A stretch of DNA of 64,000 bases from Arthrobacter celericrescens. GTDB taxonomy: Bacteria > Actinomycetota > Actinomycetes > Actinomycetales > Micrococcaceae. The translations under genes were made by a program, and so were the position numbers. Positions 51,203 to 60,617 of this stretch are shown here, piece by piece. Positions within the stretch are counted from its first letter, which is position 1, and every line of letters begins with the position of its first letter. Location of the stretch: assembly GCF_003614925.1 (NCBI RefSeq), contig NZ_QYLP01000016.1:1-64000 (forward strand), written 5' to 3'. The notes beneath the pieces were generated by a model that worked only from the letters and a program-made list of their open reading frames with translations, did not search any database and was not told where the DNA came from.

Positions 51203-54200
51203 GCGTCCCCCTAAGCAGCCAGTCAGCCAGCAAAGCCTCGGCAGGAACCCCGCAAGCCCCCCGCCAAACCCCGCGCCTCCGGCTTGTCCCGCCGCGCGAA
51301 AACATCTGCACGGTGCCGCTGCTGTCCGCGGACCAGGCCGCCGTCGTCGGGCTTCCGCACGGTTCCGGGCCGCTCCTGGTGCCCGGCGCGCCCGGCACGG
51401 GAAAGACCGCCGTCCTGGTCGAAACGGCTGTCCGGCGGGTGGAACGGGACGGCGTCGACCCCGGCCGCATCCTCATCCTGGCACCGGGGCGGCACGCCGC
51501 CTCGGCGCTGCGGGACCGCTTCACCGCCCGCCTGGGGCGGACCCTGAGCACGACGCCGGCCCGCACCTGGGCGTCCTACGCTTTCGACCTGATCCGGCGG
51601 GCGAAGGCCGAAGGGGTCATGCCGCTGCCGCGGCCGCCGAAGCTCCTCTCGGGCCCCGAACAGGACCTCATCATCAAGGAACTGCTTGAGGGCCACAGCC
51701 GCCCGGGCCTCGAGCTGCCTTGGCCTGACGACTTCTCCGCGGCCCTGCCCACGCGCGGTTTCCGCCAGGAAATCCGCCAGCTTTTCGACCGCATCATCGA
51801 ATCCGGCCGCACCGCCGAGGACCTCACGGCACTCGCCTATGAATGCGACCGCCCCGATTGGATGGCCGCAGCCCGTCTCTATTCCGAATACCGCGACGTG
51901 CTGGACCTGCGCATGCCCGAGGCCTTCGATCCCGCCGGGATCATTACGGCGGCGCGGCAGATTTTCCAGGACGCACCCGGCTTCCTGGAAGCCGAACGCG
52001 AACGGCTCCAGCTGATCCTCGTCGATGACATCCAGGAGGCCAATCCGGCCGTCTTCGAACTGCTCGCCGACATCGCTGAGGGCAAGGACGCCGTGATCAC
52101 GTCCTCCCCGGACACGGTGGTCCAGGGATTCCGGGGTGCCCGTCCGGACCTCGTGGCCGAGCTGCCCCGACTGCTGGGCACCGCAAAGGAGCTCCCGCTG
52201 TCGACTGCCCACCGCCAGGTGCCTGGCGTGGCGAAGGCCTGGCTGGGCGTCGCGGACCGGATTTCGCAGCGCCAGGGCGGCCAGCTGGCCCGGCGTCTCG
52301 AAACCGCCTCCGGCGCGGCCGGGGATGGCCGCGCAGAGGCGCACCTCCTGCCGTCGCCCGCGCACGAACTCCGGTACGTGGCGCAGCGCATCCTCGAGGC
52401 ACAGCTGCGGGAAGGGCGCGCTTTCAGCGACATCGCCGTGATCGTGCGCAACGGCGGGCAGCTCGCCCAGCTCCAGCGCTACCTGTCCGGGCAGGGGATC
52501 CCGGTGCAGGTGCCCGTGGCAGACGCCGCTGTCCGCGACGAGGTTGCGGTGCGTCCCCTGCTGGAGCTCTACGGCGTGGTGCTCGAGCCCTCGAAGCTCA
52601 CGCCCGAACTCGCCGTGTCCCTGCTGACCTCCCGGATCGGCGGGGCCACGGCCATCGAACTGCGCCGGCTCCGGCAGTCGCTGCGACGGGAGGAGCTGCT
52701 CGGTGGCGGCGGGCGGGCGAGCGATTCCTTGCTGGTCGAAGCGCTGCTCCAGCCCGGCGCCCTGGGTTCCTTGGGGATCGAGGGCAGCTCCGCCCGTCGC
52801 ATCGCCCGGATGATCAGGGCCGGCGGCGAGGCCTTGGGCCAGGCGGGAGCCAACGCCGAAACCGTTCTCTGGGCGTTGTGGCAGGGCAGCGGCCTGGCGG
52901 CCCGGTGGACAGCATTGGCGCTCGACGGCGGCGCGCCTGGCGCCCGCGCGGACCGCGACCTCGACGCGATGATGGCCCTTTTCCACACCGCGGAGCGGTA
53001 CGTCGACCAGCTCCCGGGTTCGGGTGCGGAGCAGTTCCTGGAGTACCTGATGAACCAGGAACTGCCGATGGACACCCTGGCGGCGCGCGCCCAGTTGGAG
53101 GAAGCCGTGGAGCTGATGACCCCGGCCAGCGCGGCAGGCAGGGAATGGCCGGTGGTGATTGTGGCGGGCCTGCAGGAAGGGGTGTGGCCGAACACCCGGC
53201 TGCGCGGTGAACTGCTGGGCAGCACCCTGTTCGCGGACGCCGTCGAGCACGGGGTGGAGCACGCGCTGCAGCGCGGCCCGCTCAGCCGGCTCCGCGACAT
53301 CCGCTACGACGAACTGCGCAGCTTCTCCACCGCCGTTTCGCGTGCCGGGGAACTGCTCATCTGCACCGCTGTGTCGTCGGAAGACGAGCAGCCTTCGGCG
53401 TTCCTGGACTACGTGGCTCCCCTCGAAACGGGCCAGTACAGCCGTGGCTACACCTCGGTGGAGCGTCCCATGACACTGCGCGCCCTCGTGGCGGAGCTAC
53501 GCCAGAAGGTGCAAGTGGATACGAACGCGGTGGAACTCGACAACGCCGCCGAAGCCGCACGGGTCCTCGCGCACCTGGCCTCGGCCGAACCCCCTGTGCC
53601 AGGTGCCCATCCGGACAGCTGGTGGGGCCTGGCCCCGCTTAGCAGCGAGGCCCCCGTGGTTCCCGACGGCGGGACCGTCATGGTGTCACCGTCGAAGGTC
53701 GAATCAGTGCACAAGTCGCCGCTGGACTGGTTTGTGCAGGCGGCCGGCGGAGAGGCGGCCACGGACTTCGCCCGGAGCCTGGGCACCCTGGTGCACGCCA
53801 TCGCCCAGGAACTCCCCGACGCCTCCGGCGCCGAGTACCTTGCGGAACTCGCCCGGCGCTGGCCTGCCCTTGGCATGAAGGACAACTGGGAAGGCCGGCT
53901 GGATTTCCAGCGTGCCGAGGCCATGGTCCGCAAGCTTGCCCAGTACATCCTGGTGATGCGCAGCGAAGGCCGGCGCCTCGTGGGCGTCGAGCTCGATTTC
54001 GATGTCCCGCTACCGCCCGTTGGTGAGCGGGCCGCCATGCTTCGTGGCCAGGTGGACCGCCTGGAAATCGACGCTGAGGGCAGGCTCGTGATCGTGGACC
54101 TCAAGACGGGCAGGAGACAGCCCGGCAAGACCGAACTCGCCCGGCACCCGCAGCTTGGCGCCTACCAGGCTGCCGTCCTCGAAGGGGCCTTCGATACCGG

Positions 54201-54450
54201 CGCAGCCCCCGGCGGTGCCGTGCTGGCCCAGCTCGGTACCAAGACGAAGTCTCCCGGCATCCAGGTCCAGGAGGCACTCGAAGCCGGCGACAACTGGGCC
54301 CGGGACATGGTCAACGAAGCCGCCGCGCTCATGTCGGGGGCCACTTTCGAAGCCCGGCACGATCCGTCCAAGGGCGGCCACGGCGGGCACGGGTGCCGCC
54401 TGCCCGAGATTTGCCCGCTCTGTGCCCGAGGAAAGCAGGTTACGGAATGA
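51199..54450 (+). CDS. adnA: AdnA-like helicase-nuclease subunit
   Basis: The product has 1083 residues from GTG 51199. The UvrD-like motor starts near residue 45 (Walker A GAPGTGKTA). The Walker B equivalent reads LILVDDIQEANP, with Asp in place of the usual DE, so ATPase activity may be weak, in line with AdnA being the secondary motor in mycobacteria. A RecB-type nuclease follows: Asp953 in GQVDRLE, Asp967 and Lys969 in VDLKTG. A C-terminal CRLPEICPLC cluster (three Cys), plus Cys722, may bind Fe-S. It overlaps adnB by 4 bp. AdnAB resects double-strand breaks. Confidence 0.85.
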   Translation: MSVPLSSQSASKASAGTPQAPRQTPRLRLVPPRENICTVPLLSADQAAVVGLPHGSGPLLVPGAPGTGKTAVLVETAVRRVERDGVDPGRILILAPGRHAASALRDRFTARLGRTLSTTPARTWASYAFDLIRRAKAEGVMPLPRPPKLLSGPEQDLIIKELLEGHSRPGLELPWPDDFSAALPTRGFRQEIRQLFDRIIESGRTAEDLTALAYECDRPDWMAAARLYSEYRDVLDLRMPEAFDPAGIITAARQIFQDAPGFLEAERERLQLILVDDIQEANPAVFELLADIAEGKDAVITSSPDTVVQGFRGARPDLVAELPRLLGTAKELPLSTAHRQVPGVAKAWLGVADRISQRQGGQLARRLETASGAAGDGRAEAHLLPSPAHELRYVAQRILEAQLREGRAFSDIAVIVRNGGQLAQLQRYLSGQGIPVQVPVADAAVRDEVAVRPLLELYGVVLEPSKLTPELAVSLLTSRIGGATAIELRRLRQSLRREELLGGGGRASDSLLVEALLQPGALGSLGIEGSSARRIARMIRAGGEALGQAGANAETVLWALWQGSGLAARWTALALDGGAPGARADRDLDAMMALFHTAERYVDQLPGSGAEQFLEYLMNQELPMDTLAARAQLEEAVELMTPASAAGREWPVVIVAGLQEGVWPNTRLRGELLGSTLFADAVEHGVEHALQRGPLSRLRDIRYDELRSFSTAVSRAGELLICTAVSSEDEQPSAFLDYVAPLETGQYSRGYTSVERPMTLRALVAELRQKVQVDTNAVELDNAAEAARVLAHLASAEPPVPGAHPDSWWGLAPLSSEAPVVPDGGTVMVSPSKVESVHKSPLDWFVQAAGGEAATDFARSLGTLVHAIAQELPDASGAEYLAELARRWPALGMKDNWEGRLDFQRAEAMVRKLAQYILVMRSEGRRLVGVELDFDVPLPPVGERAAMLRGQVDRLEIDAEGRLVIVDLKTGRRQPGKTELARHPQLGAYQAAVLEGAFDTGAAPGGAVLAQLGTKTKSPGIQVQEALEAGDNWARDMVNEAAALMSGATFEARHDPSKGGHGGHGCRLPEICPLCARGKQVTE

Positions 54451-57400
54451 CGCTCGACACCCTCGCCCCGGCGCTTGGCGGGACCGCCCCGGAACCGGGT
54501 GCAGGCACGCCGCCGGCACGATTCACCCCCGGGGAGCTCGCCGCAATCATGGGCGAAAAGAACCGCCCCACGGATGAACAGGCAGCAATCATCGCCTCGC
54601 CCTTGTCGCCCCGGCTTGTCATCGCAGGCGCGGGGTCCGGGAAGACCGCAACCATGGCAGACCGTGTGGTGTGGCTGGTGGCCAACGGCTGGGTCAGGCC
54701 CGAGGAGGTCCTTGGCGTCACCTTCACCCGGAAGGCGGCAGGGGAACTGGCCAGCCGCATCCGGGCCAAACTGGCCACGCTGCAGCGGATCGCCGTCGAG
54801 GACCCCGGACGGCACGGTTTCCCGGACTGGCTGGCGGGTTCGGACGAGCTCGAGCCAAAGGTGTCCACGTACCACTCCTACGCGAGCGGCATCGTCTCGG
54901 ACTACGGCCTGCGCCTGGGCATCGAGCGTGACGTGGTGCTGCTCGGCGGAGCCCAGGCGTGGCAGCTGGCCGGCGAGGTCGTGGAAGCCTACGACGGCCC
55001 CTACGAACACTTCACCGCGGCGAAATCCACGTTGGTCAACGCCGTGGTGCAGCTGGCGGGCGAATGCGCGGAGCACCTGCGGGAGCCCGCCGAAGTGCAG
55101 TCCTGGCTGATGGAGCGGACCACGGAGTTCAGCCAGCTGCCCTACCAGGCAGGGGCCAAGAAGAACCCCACCCAGGCCGCCGCCGACCTGAACGCCATGC
55201 TGCTGACCCGTGCCAGCGTGGCGGACATGGTCGGCCGCTACCAGTCGGCAAAGCGCGAACGGGGCGTGCTCGACTTCGGCGACCTCGTAGCCCTGGCGGC
55301 CAGGATCGCCCGGGACGTCCCCGTGGCCGCCGCCACCGAACGGTCCCGCTACAAAGTGGTGCTCCTCGACGAATTCCAGGACACCTCGCACGCCCAGCTC
55401 GTGCTCTTCTCCCGGCTGTTCGGCGAGGGGCACGCCGTCACGGCAGTGGGGGACCCGAACCAGTCGATCTATGGATTCCGTGGCGCGTCCGCGGGCCAGC
55501 TGTTCCACTTCGTCCAGGAGTTCCCGGCGAGGACCGACGACGGCGGCCGCCCGGCGTCGTTCATTCCGGCCCCGGTGTCCTACCTGACCACGGCGTGGCG
55601 GAACGGCCGCAACATCCTCGGCGCGGCCAACGTCATCTCCGCGCCCCTGAACAAGGCAGCAGGGACCGGCGGGCCGGCCGGTGAACGGACGCAGGGGAGC
55701 GCAGTGTCGGTCCCGTCGCTTAAGCCAAGCCCGGCAGCAGTCGAAGGCAATGTCATCCTTGGCCGCTTCGCGACGGACGAGGACGAGGCGGCGGCGGTTG
55801 CCCGCGACGTCCAGCGCTACCGCCGCACCATCTTCGAAACGGACCAGGCCGGGGACGCCGTCCTGCCGAGCATGGCCGTCCTTTGCCGCCGCCGGGCGCA
55901 GATGGAGGTCCTGCGGCGGGAATTCGAAGTGCAGGGGATTCCCTACGAGATCGTCGGCCTTGGCGGGCTCCTGGACACCCCGGAGATCGTGGACCTCGTA
56001 TCCACGCTGCGGGTGCTCGCCGATCCGGGCCGCTCTGACGCCCTGATGCGCTTGCTCGCCGGAGCGCGGTGGCGGATCGGTACTGCCGACCTCATGGCCT
56101 TCCACGACTGGTCGCGCTTCCTCGCCAGGCGCCGTGCCCAGGCCGGCTCCGGTCCGGAAGCGCTGATGGCGGAGCTCGCCGCGGACGAGACCGCCGGCGA
56201 CGTCGTCGTCGAAGGCGACATCACTGACGCCGCGAGCCTCGTGGAGGCCCTGGACTTCCTGCCCCGCCCGGGGTGGACGTCGGCCCACGGCCGGTCCCTG
56301 AGCGACGTCGCGCAGGAGCGGCTGAGCCGGCTGTCGGCGGAGCTGCGGGGGCTGCGCAGCTTCCTCGGGGACGACCTCACCACCCTGCTGGGCGAGGTCG
56401 AACGGGCCATGCTGCTCGACGTCGAAGTGGCCGCCAAGCCCGGGGTCAGCATCCACCAGGCCCGCCGGAACCTCGACGCCTTCCAGGACGCCGCCGCCGG
56501 CTTCCTGCAGACCTCCCAACGGGTGGACCTGCTGGCCTTCCTCTCCTGGCTGGAAGCTGCCGCGTCCGAGGAAGGCGGGCTCGACGCCGCCGCCACGGAA
56601 GTCAACCACGAGGCCGTCCAACTGCTCACGGTCCACGCCTCCAAGGGACTGGAATGGGACATCGTCTTCGTCCCGGGCCTCAATGCCGGCTCGTTCCCCA
56701 GCAACAGGGACTCGCGATGGAGCAGCGGCGCGGCTGCCCTTCCCTGGCCCCTGCGCGGCGACCGCGCCGACCTGCCGCAATGGGACCTGGACCAGCCGGA
56801 CCAGAAGGGCTGGCTGGACGCGGAGAAGGAATTCAAGGCCGAGGTCCAGCACCACGGGGAGGCTGAGGAGCGGCGCCTGGCCTACGTCGCCTACACCCGG
56901 GCCAAGTTCGTGCTGTGGGTGTCGAGTGCGGCCTGGAACGGGTCGCGGTCCGGAATCGCCGAGATCTCGCCCTTCCTCGCCGAACTCGCTCCACTCACGG
57001 AACCCGCGGAGGCCGCAGGCCTTCCAGGTATGCCCGACGCCGGAACTTCCGCAGGAATCCATCCCGCCTCCCTGCGTGAAGACGAACTGCCCGCCGAAAG
57101 CCCGCTGACCGTGGCAGCCGAACTGGCGGTGTTCCCGTACGATCCGCTCGAAGGTCCCTGCGACCCGCGGACCGGGGACCGGCTGCGCAACGTGCCGGGC
57201 CGTCGCGCCGCCATGGACGCCGCGGCGGACCGCGTCAGGCAGGCCATTGGGGCGCTGCGCCCGGGCGAGCCCTTGTACCTGGCGGAAGCACCTGCTGGCC
57301 CCGACGGACCGTCCGGGCTGGACAGCCCCTCCGCGGCCGGGGCGGTTGCCCCGCGCAGGGCGCTCCACGGTACTGCTGCCGGGTGGGCGGAGGAAGCGGA

Positions 57401-58052
57401 TCTCCTCCTGAAGCGCTCACGCCAGCGGAAACCGGTCCAGGACATCCACTTGCCGGGCCACATTTCTGCGTCCATGTTCGTGGAGTTGGGCGACGATCCG
57501 GATGCGGTGCTTGCCCAGCTTAGGCGTCCGGTGCCCCGCGAACCCGGTGTCGCGGCACGCAAGGGAACCGCATTCCATTCCTGGGTGGAGGAGTATTTCG
57601 GCACCACAGGCATGCTGGACTTCGGCGGGGAAGCGGGGGCCGACGCCCATATCGACGCCGCCTACGGTCTCGACGACATGGTGGATACCTTCAAGGACTC
57701 CGAATGGGCCCACCGGGCGCCGGCCTTCGTCGAAGTGCCGGTGGAAACCAGCATCGCCGGGGTGGTGGTCCGCGGCCGGATCGACGCGGTGTTCCGCAAT
57801 GCCGACGGCAGCTGGGAACTGGTGGACTGGAAGACAGGCAAGCGCCCCTCGGGCGGCCGCCTCGCCAGCCGCTCCGTGCAGCTGGCGGTGTACCGCCTCG
57901 CCTGGGCGCGCCTGAAGGGGGTGCCCTTGGAATCGGTCAGCGCGGCCTTCTACTACGTCCCGGACGACGCCGTGGTCCGTCCGCACGACCTCGGGTCGGA
58001 AGCCGAACTCGAAGCGGTCATCGCAGGGGCGCTTTCCCGGCCGGGGGAGTGA
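54447..58052 (+). CDS. adnB: AdnB-like helicase-nuclease subunit
   Basis: The product has 1201 residues from ATG 54447. The UvrD motor is intact: Q-motif region TDEQAAIIASPL, Walker A AGAGSGKTA, GVTFTRKAAGEL, Walker B LLDEFQDTS, GDPNQSIYGFRGA, and motif VI YVAYTRAKFVLWVS. The RecB-type nuclease is C-terminal: Asp1113 in GRIDAV, Asp1127 and Lys1129 in VDWKTG. It is the lead motor of the AdnAB heterodimer by comparison with mycobacteria. An alanine/proline-rich linker lies near residues 950-985. The gene is last in its operon. Confidence 0.87.
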   Translation: MTLDTLAPALGGTAPEPGAGTPPARFTPGELAAIMGEKNRPTDEQAAIIASPLSPRLVIAGAGSGKTATMADRVVWLVANGWVRPEEVLGVTFTRKAAGELASRIRAKLATLQRIAVEDPGRHGFPDWLAGSDELEPKVSTYHSYASGIVSDYGLRLGIERDVVLLGGAQAWQLAGEVVEAYDGPYEHFTAAKSTLVNAVVQLAGECAEHLREPAEVQSWLMERTTEFSQLPYQAGAKKNPTQAAADLNAMLLTRASVADMVGRYQSAKRERGVLDFGDLVALAARIARDVPVAAATERSRYKVVLLDEFQDTSHAQLVLFSRLFGEGHAVTAVGDPNQSIYGFRGASAGQLFHFVQEFPARTDDGGRPASFIPAPVSYLTTAWRNGRNILGAANVISAPLNKAAGTGGPAGERTQGSAVSVPSLKPSPAAVEGNVILGRFATDEDEAAAVARDVQRYRRTIFETDQAGDAVLPSMAVLCRRRAQMEVLRREFEVQGIPYEIVGLGGLLDTPEIVDLVSTLRVLADPGRSDALMRLLAGARWRIGTADLMAFHDWSRFLARRRAQAGSGPEALMAELAADETAGDVVVEGDITDAASLVEALDFLPRPGWTSAHGRSLSDVAQERLSRLSAELRGLRSFLGDDLTTLLGEVERAMLLDVEVAAKPGVSIHQARRNLDAFQDAAAGFLQTSQRVDLLAFLSWLEAAASEEGGLDAAATEVNHEAVQLLTVHASKGLEWDIVFVPGLNAGSFPSNRDSRWSSGAAALPWPLRGDRADLPQWDLDQPDQKGWLDAEKEFKAEVQHHGEAEERRLAYVAYTRAKFVLWVSSAAWNGSRSGIAEISPFLAELAPLTEPAEAAGLPGMPDAGTSAGIHPASLREDELPAESPLTVAAELAVFPYDPLEGPCDPRTGDRLRNVPGRRAAMDAAADRVRQAIGALRPGEPLYLAEAPAGPDGPSGLDSPSAAGAVAPRRALHGTAAGWAEEADLLLKRSRQRKPVQDIHLPGHISASMFVELGDDPDAVLAQLRRPVPREPGVAARKGTAFHSWVEEYFGTTGMLDFGGEAGADAHIDAAYGLDDMVDTFKDSEWAHRAPAFVEVPVETSIAGVVVRGRIDAVFRNADGSWELVDWKTGKRPSGGRLASRSVQLAVYRLAWARLKGVPLESVSAAFYYVPDDAVVRPHDLGSEAELEAVIAGALSRPGE

Positions 58053-58099
58053 GGCCGCGGCCGTCGCCCGCAAGGAGCGGGGTGGGCCGGTGCCCCGGG

Positions 58100-59458
58100 C
58101 TACCGCTTGTCGGCGTCCTGGAGGCCGGCCTTGCCCGGCTCTGAAGCCTTGCCCGACTCTGAGGGCTTGTCCGCCGCGGGCTTTTCTCCTGCGGGTCCTC
58201 CCGAGGCGGAGTCTTCCCGCTGGCCGTCCGGCTCCGCGGAGGCGCTCTCTTCCGGCGCACCCGCAGGTGCGGGAGGCACGATCCGGAGTGCCGCCGTCGA
58301 GACATCAGGGACTGCCGGTGCGCCGCCCGCAAGTGCGGTGTCAGCAGCACCCCCGGCGGCATCCGGGATCGGAGCAACGCTGACGGCGGGGGCTGGCACT
58401 GCGCTCACGCTGACCGCCGGCGTCGTGCCGGCAACCGGGTGTGGAGGTACCGCCGTCGGGCTGCCGGCAGCTCCGCCACCAGGAACCGGGGCCCCGGCGG
58501 CTGCCGTGTCGGCTTCGGCGGCGGCAGCTTCGGCGTCGGCTGCGTCCTGCTCGCCGATATCGTCCGCCAGCGATTTCAGCATGGCTTCGGCCTCGGCGGT
58601 CATTTCGGCGTGGCCTGCGGCTAGTGCCTTCACCAGGTACTGGGCCAGGGCGAACTCGGCGAGCAGGGCCGCGCGGCGCAGCAGGTGGCTGTCGGCCTGG
58701 TCCCGGCGGGCATCCGTGTAATGCCGCAGCACCGCGCCGACGAAGGACTGCTCATTGGAAGCAACCAGCCACGCAAAGTCGTCCGCGGGGTCGCCGATAC
58801 GAAGGTCGGTCCAGCCCGTCAGGGCCGTCACGCGGTCGCCGTCCACCAGCAGGTTGTCTTCGTGCAGGTCGCCGTGGACCACGCACGGGTTGAAGCGCCA
58901 CAGGGCCACATCCTCCAGGGCGTGCTCCCAGCGGCGCAGGAGGATCGTGGGGATCTTGCCCGTGGTCGCCGCCTGGTCCAGCTCATTGAGCTTTCGCTGG
59001 CGGAACTCGTTGGCCGTGTAGCTGGGCAGGTCCGCGTTGTTGACCAGCGACTGCGGCAGGTCGTGGACGGCCGCCAGGGCGGTGCCGATTTCCTTGGCCA
59101 GGGCGTCGCTGCAGGCCGAGAGTTCCTCGATGCTGCGGGTCGTGCCGGCCAGGTGCGCGTACACGAAGGTGCTCAAGGTGCTTTGCCGCACGGTGCCGGC
59201 GACGCTGGGGAGCAGGAAGGGGAGTTCGGCACGGATGGCCGGGGTGAACGTCCGCAACACCATGAACTCGGTCTCCAGCCGGGTGCTGGCCTCGGCGTGC
59301 CTCGGTGAGCGAACCCGCCAGCGTTTGCCGTCGGAGTCGAGCAGGAGCGCCGAGTCGAAATCGGCGGCGTCGTCCGGAGCGGATGCAGTGGCTGTCGGCG
59401 CCAGGCCGGGAACTGCCGCTGTTGCAATTGCGGCCAGTTCGAGCGGTGTTTTTCTCAC
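58100..59458 (-). CDS. Aminoglycoside-phosphotransferase-fold protein with disordered tail
   Basis: The product has 452 residues. Residues about 30-290 are an APH/choline-kinase fold: VVHGDLHEDNLLVDGDRV has the catalytic Asp and Asn. The second metal site, usually (V/I)-D-W, reads ALTGWTDLRIGDPADDFAWL, so the metal-binding Asp is Gly. The last 150 residues are alanine/proline/glutamate-rich and look disordered. The substrate is unknown, and activity is open. GTG 59458 follows TACCGT by 7 nt, a leaderless candidate. It sits in a repair-gene block conserved in actinobacteria, divergent from nudC. Confidence 0.8.
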   Translation of the reverse strand: MRKTPLELAAIATAAVPGLAPTATASAPDDAADFDSALLLDSDGKRWRVRSPRHAEASTRLETEFMVLRTFTPAIRAELPFLLPSVAGTVRQSTLSTFVYAHLAGTTRSIEELSACSDALAKEIGTALAAVHDLPQSLVNNADLPSYTANEFRQRKLNELDQAATTGKIPTILLRRWEHALEDVALWRFNPCVVHGDLHEDNLLVDGDRVTALTGWTDLRIGDPADDFAWLVASNEQSFVGAVLRHYTDARRDQADSHLLRRAALLAEFALAQYLVKALAAGHAEMTAEAEAMLKSLADDIGEQDAADAEAAAAEADTAAAGAPVPGGGAAGSPTAVPPHPVAGTTPAVSVSAVPAPAVSVAPIPDAAGGAADTALAGGAPAVPDVSTAALRIVPPAPAGAPEESASAEPDGQREDSASGGPAGEKPAADKPSESGKASEPGKAGLQDADKR

Positions 59459-59465
59459 AGATTCA

Positions 59466-59471
59466 ACGGTA
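59466..59471 (-). promoter_or_regulatory. -10 element of the phosphotransferase gene, leaderless candidate
   Basis: TACCGT on the minus strand is followed by 7 nt and the GTG start. Confidence 0.4.
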
Positions 59472-59615
59472 TGGTCAGTGGCGCCCGTCGGGGCGATGTC
59501 CTGCGGCGAGTCTCCAGATCCGCCGGAAGATCGGCCGGAAAAGCTGCGCCGAAAGACCGCCGTGCGGACGGTGGCGCCCTGAACAGGGCAAATGTTATTT
59601 GTCGGTGCGAGTCAG

Positions 59616-59621
59616 TACGGT
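59616..59621 (+). promoter_or_regulatory. -10 element of nudC, leaderless candidate
   Basis: TACGGT is followed by 6 nt and ATG 59628. Confidence 0.4.
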
Positions 59622-59627
59622 AGGTAC

Positions 59628-60617
59628 ATGAGTTTTACCGAGTTCCGGGCGCCGGCGAACCACCTGACGGACACCCTTCTTCCAGTCCGTCCGGCCATGA
59701 TAGACAGGGCATCCGCTGAGCGTATTAAGCCCGGAACGGTCGAGGAGCTCATCGCTTCCGGAACCGCGAAGGCCATGGTCCTGGCGGAGCGGCAGGCACT
59801 GGTGGATGGCGACGCGCTCTGGCTCGGCGACGCCGGAACCCTGTTCAATTCCCTCCAGGAAGCCTCAGGGGCACCGCCCGCGGCGGTCTACCTGGGCAGG
59901 ACCCTGACGGATGCGGCCCACCCGCGGGACACCCCTGTGCTGCTGTTCGTTCCCGCGGCACCCCCGGAGCCCGGCACCTTGGGCGTCCCCACAAGCGCAT
60001 TTTGGGTCGGCTTCCGGGAAATCGCCGCCCGCCTGGACGCCACCGATACCGCGCTGTTCATCCAGGCAAGCGCGATTGCCAACTGGCACGCCACGCACAC
60101 CCATTGCCCGCAGTGCGGCACTCCTACGGACATCGAAGCCGGCGGCTGGGTGCGGCGCTGCCCCAAAGACAACTCTGAACACTACCCGCGCACGGACCCG
60201 GCCATCATCGTCACCGTGGTCGGTCAGGACGGCCGGGTGCTACTTGGCGGCGGCGGACCCGCCGGGTCGATCAACCACTCCACCCTGGCCGGTTTCGTGG
60301 AGCCGGGGGAGTCCCTTGAACAGGCCGTGGTCCGCGAAATCGGCGAGGAAGTCGGCGTCCGGGTCAGCAGTTGCCAGTACCTGGGCTCCCAGTCCTGGCC
60401 GTTCCCCGCGTCCCTGATGCTCGGGTTCACTGCCTTTACCGAAGACGCGGAAGCCAGGCCCGACGGCGTCGAGGTCACCAGGGCGCGCTGGTTCAGCCGC
60501 GAGGAACTCCAGGCCGCCGTGCTCTCCGGCGAAATCACGATTCCGTCCCGCCTGTCGATCGCGCGTTCCCTTATCGAGCACTGGTACGGCGGCACCATCG
60601 AGGACCTCCAGAAGTGA
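59628..60617 (+). CDS. nudC: NAD+ diphosphatase / RNA de-NADding enzyme NudC
   Basis: The product has 329 residues. The zinc ribbon has Cys160 and Cys163 (CPQC) and Cys178, but the fourth position (181) is Asp instead of Cys. The Nudix box is GFVEPGESLEQAVVREIGEEVGV and the NudC-specific SQSWPFPAS follows. It splits NAD(H) into NMN(H) and AMP and may remove NAD caps from RNA. Start ATG 59628 is chosen by family length and by the TACGGT element 6 nt before it. It overlaps uvrD2 by 4 bp. Confidence 0.92.
   Translation: MSFTEFRAPANHLTDTLLPVRPAMIDRASAERIKPGTVEELIASGTAKAMVLAERQALVDGDALWLGDAGTLFNSLQEASGAPPAAVYLGRTLTDAAHPRDTPVLLFVPAAPPEPGTLGVPTSAFWVGFREIAARLDATDTALFIQASAIANWHATHTHCPQCGTPTDIEAGGWVRRCPKDNSEHYPRTDPAIIVTVVGQDGRVLLGGGGPAGSINHSTLAGFVEPGESLEQAVVREIGEEVGVRVSSCQYLGSQSWPFPASLMLGFTAFTEDAEARPDGVEVTRARWFSREELQAAVLSGEITIPSRLSIARSLIEHWYGGTIEDLQK

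Noticed and set aside
54162-57368. Very long minus-strand open frame (over 1000 codons) across adnB
   Set aside because: It is antisense to a full-length helicase-nuclease with all motifs in order. Long antisense frames are expected in high-GC DNA, and this one has no domain or ribosome site.
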